Made by a program: the position numbers and the translations under genes. This document shows, piece by piece, positions 18,721-26,711 of a DNA stretch of 64,000 nt. Position 1 is the stretch's first letter. Every line of letters starts with the position of its first letter. Below the pieces are notes generated by a model. The model worked only from the letters and a program-made list of their open reading frames with translations, had not been told where the DNA came from and made no database searches. Source of the stretch: Palsa-1392 sp963819975 (GTDB taxonomy: Bacteria; Verrucomicrobiota; Verrucomicrobiia; Chthoniobacterales; UBA10450); contig CAWFYE010000007.1 of assembly GCA_963819975.1 (NCBI GenBank), forward strand, positions 372,001 to 436,000, written 5' to 3'.

Positions 18721-19164
18721 GTGTTAGATTCCAATTACGTGAACGATCCATATGATCTGGAGCGCTTTGTGCGCGCGCAGAAGGGCGATTATGAGCAAGC
18801 GCTCGCTGAGATCAGGGATGGCCGGAAACGGTCGCACTGGATGTGGTACATTTTTCCTCAGATCGAAGGGCTCGGATTCAGCGCGATGTCGCAACACTAT
18901 GCGCTCAAGAGCCTGGCAGAGGCCAAAGCCTACCTCGATCACGCTCTGCTCGGTCCACGGCTGGTCGCTTGTGTCGATGCACTGCTCCGTCTCGAGGATC
19001 GGTCCGCGGAACAGATCTTCGGATTCCCCGACGACCGGAAACTGCGCTCCTGCGCGACTCTTTTCGCAGCGGCGTCGCTTTCGGGTTCGGTCTTCCACCG
19101 GCTCCTCGACAATTATTTCCAAGGCGAGCGCGATCCGGTAACGATTCGCCGGTTGACGGACTGA
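18721..19164 (+). CDS. DUF1810 family protein
   Basis: A protein of about 147 residues matching DUF1810 over its length: DPYDLERFVRAQKGDYEQAL, AEIRDGRKRSHWMWYIFPQI, GLGFSAMSQHYALKSLAEAK and the end VFHRLLDNYFQGERDP. The family is small, cytoplasmic, widespread and of unknown function. Start is uncertain: in-frame GTG codons lie at 18694, 18721 and 18739. 18721 has a purine-rich stretch before it. Confidence 0.82.
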   Translation: MLDSNYVNDPYDLERFVRAQKGDYEQALAEIRDGRKRSHWMWYIFPQIEGLGFSAMSQHYALKSLAEAKAYLDHALLGPRLVACVDALLRLEDRSAEQIFGFPDDRKLRSCATLFAAASLSGSVFHRLLDNYFQGERDPVTIRRLTD

Positions 19165-19341
19165 ACGAAGTATTAACGGGCCTCGATCGCTTGCGGCTCC
19201 GAGCGGACCATGAGGATCTCGCAGCCTTCCGATTTTGCTCGATGGCTTGCGGCCGGTCGCGATATACAGCGCCATGAAGTTTTTCCGGTGCAGTCACCTC
19301 GTCGCGGCCACGGCCGACGTTCGAGCGGAGCACCACCCCCG

Positions 19342-19542
19342 ATGATTCGCGCGTCCATCGCGTTGCTCGTCGCCTGGCCGCTGGCAGCCGCTCTTTCCGC
19401 TCCCTCGGCGCCGGAACCGGAGCGACGCTATCTCGTTATTCCAGAAACCACTTCTCCGAACGAGCAATACGCCGTCGCCTGGACTCTTCCGAAGGGGCCC
19501 CAGATTGCGCCGGTAGCGCCTCGCGGTCATGACTGTGACTAA
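19342..19542 (+). pseudogene. Truncated paralogue of the secreted protein at 20391
   Basis: ATG 19342 opens a signal peptide (IRASIALLVAWPLAAALSAP) and then RYLVIPETTSPNEQYAVAWT, which parallels FLVLPDTTSPDGHYAVAWGL of the full-length gene at 20391-21269. Similarity ends at about 19500 and the frame closes after a few unrelated residues. The rest of the gene, about 200 residues, is missing, and the Sel1 gene begins at 19589. This is a 5' remnant left by deletion after duplication. Confidence 0.65.
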
Positions 19543-19588
19543 GCAATCCTTATCGACAATCTCGCCTCGCACCAGTTACCCTCCCGGC

Positions 19589-20374
19589 ATGAAAGCGAAC
19601 CGATTGGTGTGCATGCTTTTCTTGCTCTGCGGCACCGCTGTCTTGCCTTTGTTGGCGGAACAGATTGAAACCGCACAAAGACCGATCGCGGAAATCAAGG
19701 CTAAGGCGGAAAAGGGTGAGGCCGAATCGCAGTTTCAGCTCGGACGCCGTTATGACAGAGGCGAAGGTGTGCCCCGGGATTCGGCCGCAGCGGTGAAATG
19801 GTATCGCAAAGCCGCCGAGCAAAATCACGGCAAGGCTCAATACAACCTCGGCGTTTGCTATGCCGACGGCGAAGGTGTGGCGCAGGACAATGCGGAGGCA
19901 GCGAAGTGGTATCGGAAAGCCGCGGACCAGAATATCGCCAGAGCGCAAAGCACTTTGGGTGCCGCCTACGAGAACGGCATTGGCGTGCCGAAGGATGAAG
20001 CGGAGGCGGTGAAGTGGTACCGCAAAGCCGCAGATCAAAATGACGCCAGGGGTCAATACTACCTCGGGCTCTGCTACGCCACAGGAGCCGGCGTTGCGCA
20101 GGATGCTGTCGAGGCGGTGAAATGGTTCCGCAAGGCGGCGGAGCAGAACTTAGCCGGGGCTCAAGGCATTTTGAGCATCTACTACGAGAAAAGCTGGGGT
20201 TCGGCGGAGGATCTACCGGAGGCCTACAAGTGGCGGTCCCTGGCGGCGGGGCAAGGCATTGAAGACTCAAAGAAGGACTTGCCCACTTTGGCCGGGAAGA
20301 TGACGCCGGAGCAAAAAGCGGAGGGAGAAAAGCGGGCGCGCGAGTTCAAGCATCGCCTGGCGCCATCCCCTTGA
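19589..20374 (+). CDS. Secreted Sel1-repeat protein
   Basis: The 261-residue product has a signal peptide (MKANRLVCMLFLLCGTAVLP) and five tandem Sel1-like repeats of about 36 residues (ESQFQLGRRYDRGEGV, AQYNLGVCYADGEGV, AQSTLGAAYENGIGV, GQYYLGLCYATGAGV, AQGILSIYYEKSWGS). It ends with a conserved tail, MTPEQKAEGEKRAREFK. Sel1 repeats form alpha-solenoids that bind proteins, often at the cell surface. ATG 19589 is the start because the signal peptide begins there. Two broken relatives follow at 21514 and 22153, and a diverged one is on the other strand at 25431. Confidence 0.85.
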   Translation: MKANRLVCMLFLLCGTAVLPLLAEQIETAQRPIAEIKAKAEKGEAESQFQLGRRYDRGEGVPRDSAAAVKWYRKAAEQNHGKAQYNLGVCYADGEGVAQDNAEAAKWYRKAADQNIARAQSTLGAAYENGIGVPKDEAEAVKWYRKAADQNDARGQYYLGLCYATGAGVAQDAVEAVKWFRKAAEQNLAGAQGILSIYYEKSWGSAEDLPEAYKWRSLAAGQGIEDSKKDLPTLAGKMTPEQKAEGEKRAREFKHRLAPSP

Positions 20375-20390
20375 GTGGTGACAGGTCAGC

Positions 20391-21269
20391 ATGGATGGCC
20401 TCCCCCCAACCAATTTTCGGTATCAAGCAAAGCGCCTGGTTTCGATTCTTCTTTTTGTGAACAGGATTTCCAAGGCAACGCGGATTGTTTCCGCGCTCTT
20501 CATTTTCGCGGCCACAACCAGCCATTCCGAGATCGAAGCGCCGGATCAGACCGGACCGTTTCTGGTTTTGCCGGACACGACCTCGCCTGACGGCCACTAC
20601 GCGGTGGCCTGGGGCTTGCCCAAGCATCCTGAGATTTGGGCGGAAGTGCGTCACTGGGAACGGGACCATCCGCCCAGCAAGGAAGGAGCCGAAGATGACT
20701 CGAAGCAGGCCAAGGACGTTTTTGAAAAAGTGGCCAGTGTCGCCGAGGACGTTGAGAACTACCTGGTGGATCTGCGCGAGGGGAAAATCATACACATGCT
20801 CGCCAGACGGCGAACTCCCGGTGTGCTGGATCGAAGTCTCGAGCCGGACTACTATGTCGCGGCCGAAATTCGCCCAAACCGCCACGGCCTCGAGGTCGTC
20901 TGGTCAAAGGCCGGTGATCTGGTTCTGGTGAATCACACCTATCGCTGGGATTGCGTGATGTTTTGCGCGGTTCCGATGATTGACGGCCGGCCTGGACGCG
21001 AACTGGACTTGAACAAACAACTGGGCGACGCCGTGCGGACCTTTGTGGTGAAATCATCGCCGGATCTCTCGGATTCCAAGAGCGACTTGAATGTCTCTTT
21101 TTCCGATCTGAAGCAAAACAGCGACACCAAGTTCTCGGTCCATGCAGAGACGGGCCTAGGCAAGAAGTGGGCGGGCAACGGAGCAGATATAGAATTCACT
21201 CTCACTCCTTCGAATAAGGCGACGAAGGCAAAGGTGCTCACCATTCGCGCACCCGGCGCGAAGCAATGA
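20391..21269 (+). CDS. Secreted protein of a local paralogous family
   Basis: I do not recognise a named family for this product of up to 292 residues. A hydrophobic segment (IVSALFIFAATTSHS, about residues 31-46) looks like a signal peptide, so the true start may be a GTG at 20457. The mature N-terminus FLVLPDTTSPDGHYAVAWGL is shared with the remnant at 19342, and its 'tSPdG.Ya' pattern recurs in the genes at 23193 and 26712, where it resembles the first blade of TolB/WD40-like propellers. The C-terminal half (SSPDLSDSKSDLNVSFSDLK) is polar. It overlaps the next small gene by four bases (ATGA). Confidence 0.6.
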   Translation: MDGLPPTNFRYQAKRLVSILLFVNRISKATRIVSALFIFAATTSHSEIEAPDQTGPFLVLPDTTSPDGHYAVAWGLPKHPEIWAEVRHWERDHPPSKEGAEDDSKQAKDVFEKVASVAEDVENYLVDLREGKIIHMLARRRTPGVLDRSLEPDYYVAAEIRPNRHGLEVVWSKAGDLVLVNHTYRWDCVMFCAVPMIDGRPGRELDLNKQLGDAVRTFVVKSSPDLSDSKSDLNVSFSDLKQNSDTKFSVHAETGLGKKWAGNGADIEFTLTPSNKATKAKVLTIRAPGAKQ

Positions 21270-21517
21270 CGAGCCTGCTGCTCCTGGCGGCACTGGTGGC
21301 GTTCGCCATTTTCGTTCTCACCTCGGGACCTGTCTGGACCGCTTTACGCTCGATGATCCGTATCACATCGCTCAATGAAAAGGTCGAGGAGCGCGCCTTC
21401 ACGGCGGAGACGCCTTCTACGATAACGATGCGGCCGCCGCGCAAGCCCGGAGCGCACCAGCATGCGCACAGGTCCGTATCGACAGACACTTCGAACCAAC
21501 TAATCTTCTTGATATGA
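21266..21517 (+). CDS. Small membrane protein, unknown
   Basis: An 83-residue frame starts at ATG 21266 inside the ATGA overlap with the preceding stop, a common sign of translational coupling. It has one N-terminal membrane helix (LLLLAALVAFAIFVLTSGPV) and a basic, His-rich tail (PPRKPGAHQHAHRS). It overlaps the next gene's start by four bases. There is no family match, and the composition does not prove that it is expressed. Confidence 0.4.
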   Translation: MTSLLLLAALVAFAIFVLTSGPVWTALRSMIRITSLNEKVEERAFTAETPSTITMRPPRKPGAHQHAHRSVSTDTSNQLIFLI

Positions 21518-22072
21518 ATGCGAATCGATTGGTGTTCATGATTCTGTTGCTCTCGAGTGCCTCTCTCTTTCAACTGGCTGCGCAACCAGCCAAAATCGAT
21601 CAAAGGCCGCTTCAGGAAGTAAAAGCCAAGGCAAAAGCAGGCGACGCTGAATCGCAGGTTCAACTCGGTCTTCGCTACGATCAGGGCGAAGGGGGCGTGG
21701 CCAAGGATCTGGTGGAGGCCGCGAAATGGTTTCGTAAATCCGCCGAACAGAATTACGCCAAGGCTCAATACAATCTCGGAGTCTGCTACGACAATGGCCA
21801 AGCCGTGGCGAAGGATCAGGCGGAAGCGGCGAAATGGTATCGCAAAGCCGCCGAACAGAATATGGCCGAGGGCTCAATACAATCTCGGATTCTGCTACTC
21901 TCATGGCGAAGGCGTGGCCGAGGATTATGTGGAGGCAGACAAGTGGCTGCTGCTGGCGGCGAGGCAAGGCAACGAAGAGGCCAGGAAAAATATCACCAGG
22001 CTGCAAAACGAGATGACGCCAGAGCAAATTGCGGAGGGACAAAAACGGGCGCGCGACTTTAAGCCGCGGTAA
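21514..22072 (+). pseudogene. Frameshifted secreted Sel1-repeat gene
   Basis: ATG 21514 starts a signal peptide (MNANRLVFMILLLSSASLFQ) closely matching the gene at 19589. Three Sel1 repeats follow (VQLGLRYDQGEGG, AQYNLGVCYDNGQAV, then NMAE). An extra G near 21868-21872 shifts the frame; the alternative frame carries AQYNLGFCYSHGEGVAEDYV and the family tail MTPEQIAEGQKRARDFK, ending at 22072. Without the shift the product would be a four-repeat protein of about 185 residues. It is either a decayed duplicate or a sequencing error in a G run. Confidence 0.75.
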
Positions 22073-22152
22073 GCGTCAATTCGTTTTGCGTCACCCTCTT
22101 CGGCCTAACCGATAATTCTCTTTTCTTCGAGTGGGGCAAAACAATATCCGAT

Positions 22153-22239
22153 ATGAAAGCCGAATTGATTGGTGTTCACGCTTCTGTTGCCTGCGAGCGC
22201 CGCTCTCTTTCAACTGGACACGCAACAAATCGAAACCAG
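22153..22239 (+). pseudogene. Remnant of a third Sel1 gene (signal-peptide region only)
   Basis: The DNA from ATG 22153 parallels the first 85 bases of the Sel1 genes at 19589 and 21514: ATGAAAGCCGAATTGATTGG, then tctgttgcc...gcc.ctctctttcaactgg, and aaatcgaaac. It contains small indels and no repeats follow. It is the 5' stump of another duplicate. The remaining sequence to 22364 shows nothing recognisable. Confidence 0.55.
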
Positions 22240-22364
22240 TCGCAGCAACGTTGTTACGTCACAGAATCAAACTCCAAAACAGCCGAACGCGCGCCAGAGA
22301 TATTTCTCGTGATTGCGTCTGCATATGCTCTGGATGAGTGCATCACTTTCTTGAAGGTGCTTGC

Positions 22365-23171
22365 CTAAGGCTTCTTCTCCGCGTTCTCAATCTCACTCGT
22401 CAGCGCGAGCGCTTCCTTTTCCCACGGCTTTGGATCGCCTTCTGGAGGCCAGGAATTCGTGCGCCATTCCTCCCAGTGAGCGTCGACAATCCTCCAGATC
22501 TTTCTATTGGTGGCGTCAATAAAGCGACGTTTGCGCCATCCGTCCGGTTTTAGTTCAAGCTGCGGCGGGGACACACCTTGCGCTTTGGCGAACCTAACGA
22601 GTGCATCGGCTTTATCTTGCAATCCCGGTTCTTCCAGAAACTCTATCATCCGGTCGTACGAAGCTATCAGTTCATCGTATCGGGCCAGAAAATCCCGCAG
22701 GTCCTTCCGCGGAAGCTTTTGCAGATCGGCCCCCTCGACCTGGAACCAGACCGAGGCTTTATATTTTGCCATCGCGTAATGGTAAGAAGCGACCAGCGTC
22801 TCCATTCGCTCTCCCCATTTTCGGAGATCATCCGGAACGCTCTTTCCTCGCGAGGCGGAGTGCGGCGCGTGCGGCGGCAACGCGGCTTCGTCTCCGCCGC
22901 CGAGGCGCATCACGAAAAGGCCCAGGCCCGCGAGCAGGCCGAGGCCTGGCAGCGCCAGCCACGGTCCCGCGGCCTTAATCGGCCGGGTGGTTGATTTCAA
23001 TCGCCGAAAGGTGAGCCCAACAATGCCAATTACCATCGCGGCTTCGAACACGAGAGTAAGGAGCCGAACGCCGGGTGAGAGCCATTCGGTCGCCGGAAAG
23101 AAAAGGCGTTTCGCAAAATCATAAAGCAGAATGATCGGGACGAGGACGAGCAGGATTTTTTCGGTTTTCAT
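22365..23171 (-). CDS. Membrane-anchored protein with a W-x-E-W-R domain
   Basis: The 268-residue product has three N-terminal membrane segments (LLVLVPIILLYDFAKRLFF, TLVFEAAMVIGIVGLTF, LALPGLGLLAGLGLFVMRL) and then a soluble helical domain. That domain ends in PDGWRKRRFIDATNRKIWRI, VDAHWEEWRTNSW and GDPKPWEKEALALTSEIENA. The same layout, with VDENWDEWR and KPWQKEILAL, is in the neighbouring gene at 23899, which carries it twice. I know no named domain with this signature. Probable inner-membrane anchor with a cytoplasmic or periplasmic helical domain; role unknown. Confidence 0.65.
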   Translation of the reverse strand: MKTEKILLVLVPIILLYDFAKRLFFPATEWLSPGVRLLTLVFEAAMVIGIVGLTFRRLKSTTRPIKAAGPWLALPGLGLLAGLGLFVMRLGGGDEAALPPHAPHSASRGKSVPDDLRKWGERMETLVASYHYAMAKYKASVWFQVEGADLQKLPRKDLRDFLARYDELIASYDRMIEFLEEPGLQDKADALVRFAKAQGVSPPQLELKPDGWRKRRFIDATNRKIWRIVDAHWEEWRTNSWPPEGDPKPWEKEALALTSEIENAEKKP

Positions 23172-23192
23172 TTGTTTCGCAAGCCGACTGGC

Positions 23193-23834
23193 TCAGCCCT
23201 TCTCGAATGTCTCCTTTCTGACCACGTTCTTAATCTTCGCCTGACGGTGCGCATCGATCTCGATGGTGATCGTGATGTGCCAACCCCACGTGCCGCTCGC
23301 GCCGCCCCAGCAATTGTTTAATTGCAAAACCACACCACCTGATTTCAGCCAGCGGACAAACGAGAGATCACCGATCGTGATCGCCCTGGGAAACCCTTCC
23401 TTATTCTTCTTCGCAATGGCCGGGCTCGGTTGGTCGGGCAGGGTGGGTAAGTCAGGCAGCTTCACTTCCGAAAAGCCATCGCCCTCGCGCATGAAAAGTC
23501 GAGTCGTGCCGCCTCGTTTCCAACCAGCGTAGGCAGCGACACGTTGTGAATCCGCCGACCAGTCGAGTTTCGCCTTTGTCGAAACATTATACTCGTCGCC
23601 GGCCTCTCTTAGCGGCACCAGGACGCGCTTCGTCGCCAATTCGATCAATTCCACCCGGTCCTTTTCCGAGTTATCGCCGGGGTCGTCCGTCACGAGCAAG
23701 GCGTAGCGTCCGTCGGGAGAAGGGAATCGCGGCCCGTCGGCGTCCTCCTCACTATCCTTGGATGGTTCCGCCGCGAAGGCACTCAAGGTGATCGCAAATA
23801 AAACAAAACCGAATGTTTTCAGAACCATGGACAT
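23193..23834 (-). CDS. Secreted protein with a propeller-like 'SPDGRYA' segment
   Basis: ATG 23834, preceded by AAAGGAG, starts a signal peptide (MVLKTFGFVLFAITLSAFA) and a product of 213 residues. The mature part reads GPRFPSPDGRYALLVTDDP, RVELIELATKRVLVPL, LDWSADSQRVAAYAGWKRGG and ends VVLQLNNCWGGASGTWGW, with a beta-strand-rich pattern like two or three blades of a TolB/WD40 propeller. It lies between the two W-x-E-W-R domain genes on the same strand. No enzyme motif is seen. Confidence 0.65.
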   Translation of the reverse strand: MSMVLKTFGFVLFAITLSAFAAEPSKDSEEDADGPRFPSPDGRYALLVTDDPGDNSEKDRVELIELATKRVLVPLREAGDEYNVSTKAKLDWSADSQRVAAYAGWKRGGTTRLFMREGDGFSEVKLPDLPTLPDQPSPAIAKKNKEGFPRAITIGDLSFVRWLKSGGVVLQLNNCWGGASGTWGWHITITIEIDAHRQAKIKNVVRKETFEKG

Positions 23835-23898
23835 ATTGTTTCTCCTTTGATCATGCAATCTCGCAGAAGTAGCGGGCTGTTCCCTCGGCAGCGGCTCG

Positions 23899-25434
23899 TC
23901 ATCGCAACCCCTCCCATTCTTTGAAAGCGGAATCGAATTCGTTCTGGAGTTGCTGGGCTTTCTCTTGCCACGGTTTTTGTTTTCCCTTCGACTTGGAACC
24001 AGACCGGCGCCAATCCTCCCAATTCTGCTCGATGAGTCCGCTCTGCTCGTAAGCGATGGCATAGAGCCGGTGCGCGACACGCCAGTTCTGCGCCCTCGCG
24101 TCTGCTTTGCCCGCGACCGGGGAAAACTCGAGCGCGAGAGCGTTCTCGCCCGCGAAGAGATCCATCCGCAACGATTCCGCTTCCTGAAAACGGCGGACCA
24201 TGTCGTTGACGGGGCCGAGCAATTTCTCCTCTGCCTCGCGGAATGCGCTCAGGTCTTCAAGGCTAAGCTTTTGAAGTGCAGAAATGGCGTGGACCGGAGC
24301 GGCCGCGAAGAGATAGGCCCCCTGACCGTCGCTCGGATCTCCTTTTCCGGTTTGCGCCCATCGAGTCTTAGCCAATTTGGCTTGCAGGTTATCGCAGGAA
24401 ACCTGCAGGTCTTTGATCCGCGCTTTTAATTTGGCGGCTATTATTTCCTCCGCTCCAGGGGTCGGTTTTGCTGCGCCTGCCGCGACGGCCCGCGCTTCGA
24501 TGAGCGCATCGTGCTCTTTGTCGGCGATCTCGATCTCTTTCACGAGCGCGAGAATCTCTTTCTGCCACGGCTTTCCATCCTCGGTGATTGTGGGAGTCGC
24601 GCGCCATTCGTCCCAGTTTTCGTCGACCAAGATCAACATCCTGCGACTTCCGGCGTAGATGCGCCGGAGAAGGCGCCAGCCATCCGGCTTAAGATCGAGT
24701 TCCGGAACGCGCCGGCCTTGCGTCCGCGCGAGGCTCGCGAGGCGAGTCATCTCAGTTTCGAATCCCGGCTCTTCCAGCAGCTCGATCACTCGATCGGTGG
24801 CCTCAACCAGATCCCGCTCCAGACCGATTTGCTCGGTGAGGGCCGATCGGGGAAGCGTTCGATATTCACGCGGCTCGGTATTGGCCCAGCGCGAGTTAAC
24901 CGCGGCGGTTTCCGCCTTCTGATAAGTAGTCGTCACGGCACCCGCCCGCGTCGCCAACTTCTCGAGGTCAGGCGGCAACGTGGCGGCTTTGGTTTCCACT
25001 TGAACGGGACGTGGCGGCAATTCCACGCGAGGCCCACCGCTCAAGCGAATCCCAAAAATACCCAGCGCGCCGATCATTCCCGCTACCATGAGAGCGACCC
25101 AGCCGCCTCGCGCGCTGCTCTGCGGCGGAATCGACTTGAGGACGCGGACGCCGAGTCCCACGACGGCAAAAGCCATGGCCAACTCGAGGATTATCGAGAG
25201 CGAGTTCAGCCCTGAGCTCGGCATCTCGTTAATCGGGAAAAGACGGCGCACGAACGTGCCGAAGAGATAGAGCGACGCCATCACGAGCAAGACACGCTCT
25301 TGTTTTCCTGCCGGAGGATTTGTGTCGGCTTTCGTGGGGGAAATCGGATTTTCCGCGGCTGGGAAGCGGTTGCCGCAAGCGCACAGGTCAGAATCGTCCG
25401 GAGCTTCGGCCCCACATTTCGGGCAGGTCTTCAC
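23899..25434 (-). CDS. Zinc-ribbon membrane protein with two W-x-E-W-R domains
   Basis: The 511-residue product begins at GTG 25434 with a zinc ribbon (CPKCGAEAPDDSDLCACGNRF, four Cys). Three membrane segments follow (VLLVMASLYLFGTFVRRLF, SIILELAMAFAVVGLGVRVL, VALMVAGMIGALGIFGIRL), then two copies of the helical domain seen in the gene at 22365. Copy one ends VDENWDEWRATPTITEDGKP; copy two ends LIEQNWEDWRRSGSKSKGKQ then KPWQEKAQQLQNEF. The GTG overlaps the ancestral TGA of the upstream Sel1 lipoprotein gene (GTGA), implying coupled translation. Function is unknown. Confidence 0.7.
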   Translation of the reverse strand: MKTCPKCGAEAPDDSDLCACGNRFPAAENPISPTKADTNPPAGKQERVLLVMASLYLFGTFVRRLFPINEMPSSGLNSLSIILELAMAFAVVGLGVRVLKSIPPQSSARGGWVALMVAGMIGALGIFGIRLSGGPRVELPPRPVQVETKAATLPPDLEKLATRAGAVTTTYQKAETAAVNSRWANTEPREYRTLPRSALTEQIGLERDLVEATDRVIELLEEPGFETEMTRLASLARTQGRRVPELDLKPDGWRLLRRIYAGSRRMLILVDENWDEWRATPTITEDGKPWQKEILALVKEIEIADKEHDALIEARAVAAGAAKPTPGAEEIIAAKLKARIKDLQVSCDNLQAKLAKTRWAQTGKGDPSDGQGAYLFAAAPVHAISALQKLSLEDLSAFREAEEKLLGPVNDMVRRFQEAESLRMDLFAGENALALEFSPVAGKADARAQNWRVAHRLYAIAYEQSGLIEQNWEDWRRSGSKSKGKQKPWQEKAQQLQNEFDSAFKEWEGLR

Positions 25435-26650
25435 TCGTCTCCAAACTGCCGCTCCTTCCAGAGGCCATCCTCTTGCGGCTTAAATGCGCGCGCGCGTCTT
25501 TCTCCTTCCGCGAGCTGCTGAGGATTCATGTCGTTCTTTAGACTGGCTAGATGAAGCTTTGCGTTCTCATACCCTGGCCAGCCGCGAGCGACAACCACTT
25601 GTAGGCTTCCGCGTAATCCTTTTTCACCCCTTCGCCCTTGCTGTGGCAGCTGGCCAAGGTGTCTTGAGCCTTGACGTCATTCTGCTCGACAGCTTTGCGA
25701 TACCACTTTGCCGCCTCCACGGGATCCTTCGCCACGCCGACGCCATTCGCATAGCAGACGCCTAAATAGTATTGGCCCGGGGCGTAATTCTGTTCGGCGG
25801 CTTTGCGATACCACTTCAGCGCTTCGGCCAGATCCCGCGGCACGCCTTCGCCATGCTCGTAGCGAAGACCGAGTTCAAGCTCGGAGTCTGGATCGCCCGC
25901 TTGGGCCCTGGCCTTAACTTCGTCCAAGGCCTTTCGATCAGCGATCGACTCTGGTCCAGCCGACGGTGAGGGAGCGACACTCGATGACAACGAAGTCGCA
26001 TCCGCGTCGCGCGCCGCTTCCTCGATTCGCTCGCGGGCGGCTTTTCTGGCTCGCGCCATTATTATGCGGCCTTCCATTATTTCCGGCCAACTGAGTCCCG
26101 CGAGGCGCTTGGCAGCGGGCGAATCTTTCTCCACAATTTCCTTCGCCTTGTCTATTTCGTCCTGAAATTGTTGACCCACCCCGACGGCATCGGCGAAACG
26201 CGTGATCGCTTGCTCCAGGGCCAAAAGCGCCTTCTTCGGATTTTCGCCCGCGCTCGCATCGAGGCCAAGGAGGCGGTTGAGCGCGGCGTCGGGGAACTCC
26301 ACCGGAATGGGCGGGCGGGCCGCAGCTTCCTCGCGCCGGCCAATGTTGGCCGCGATGTTCGCATCGAGGCATCGCGCCACGTAAAAAAAGAGCGTGTCGA
26401 GTTGCTGGGCTTCGCGCCACATGGCCGGCGGACCTTCCTCCTTCATCACCTCGCGGACCGGATCGTGTTTGCGGGATAACTCCTCCAGCTTCTCCACATC
26501 CGACAACCAGATGAAGCCGTCCCAGACCGTCTGTTCCCAAGAGAACGCAAACTGGACCGCGGCGGCCCGCGCTTTGCTGGATTCGCACCCGGACAAACAG
26601 AGGCAGAGTGTCAGCCCAAGAATCATTCCCGCGGCGCGCTGTGGGTTCAT
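25431..26650 (-). pseudogene. Sel1-repeat lipoprotein with a 3' frameshift
   Basis: ATG 26650 starts a lipoprotein signal (LGLTLCLCLSGCESS, lipobox L-S-G-C). A helical domain of about 200 residues follows, then three Sel1 repeats (SELELGLRYEHGEGV, GQYYLGVCYANGVGV, AQDTLASCHSKGEGV). The frame stops at 25547 after AAGQG with an odd end, M-R-T-Q-S-F-I. One base lost in the G run at 25572-25574 explains this: the next frame reads YENAKLHLASLKNDMNPQQL and LAEGERRARAFKPQED, the family tail, and stops at 25431, exactly where the GTGA overlap with the next gene lies. So the native gene ended at 25431. Confidence 0.75.
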
Positions 26651-26711
26651 AATCATGCCCGCCGTGGTGCGCCGGGAGCGCGAGATTTCGTGCTTCGAAT
26701 TGGCGCCCATC

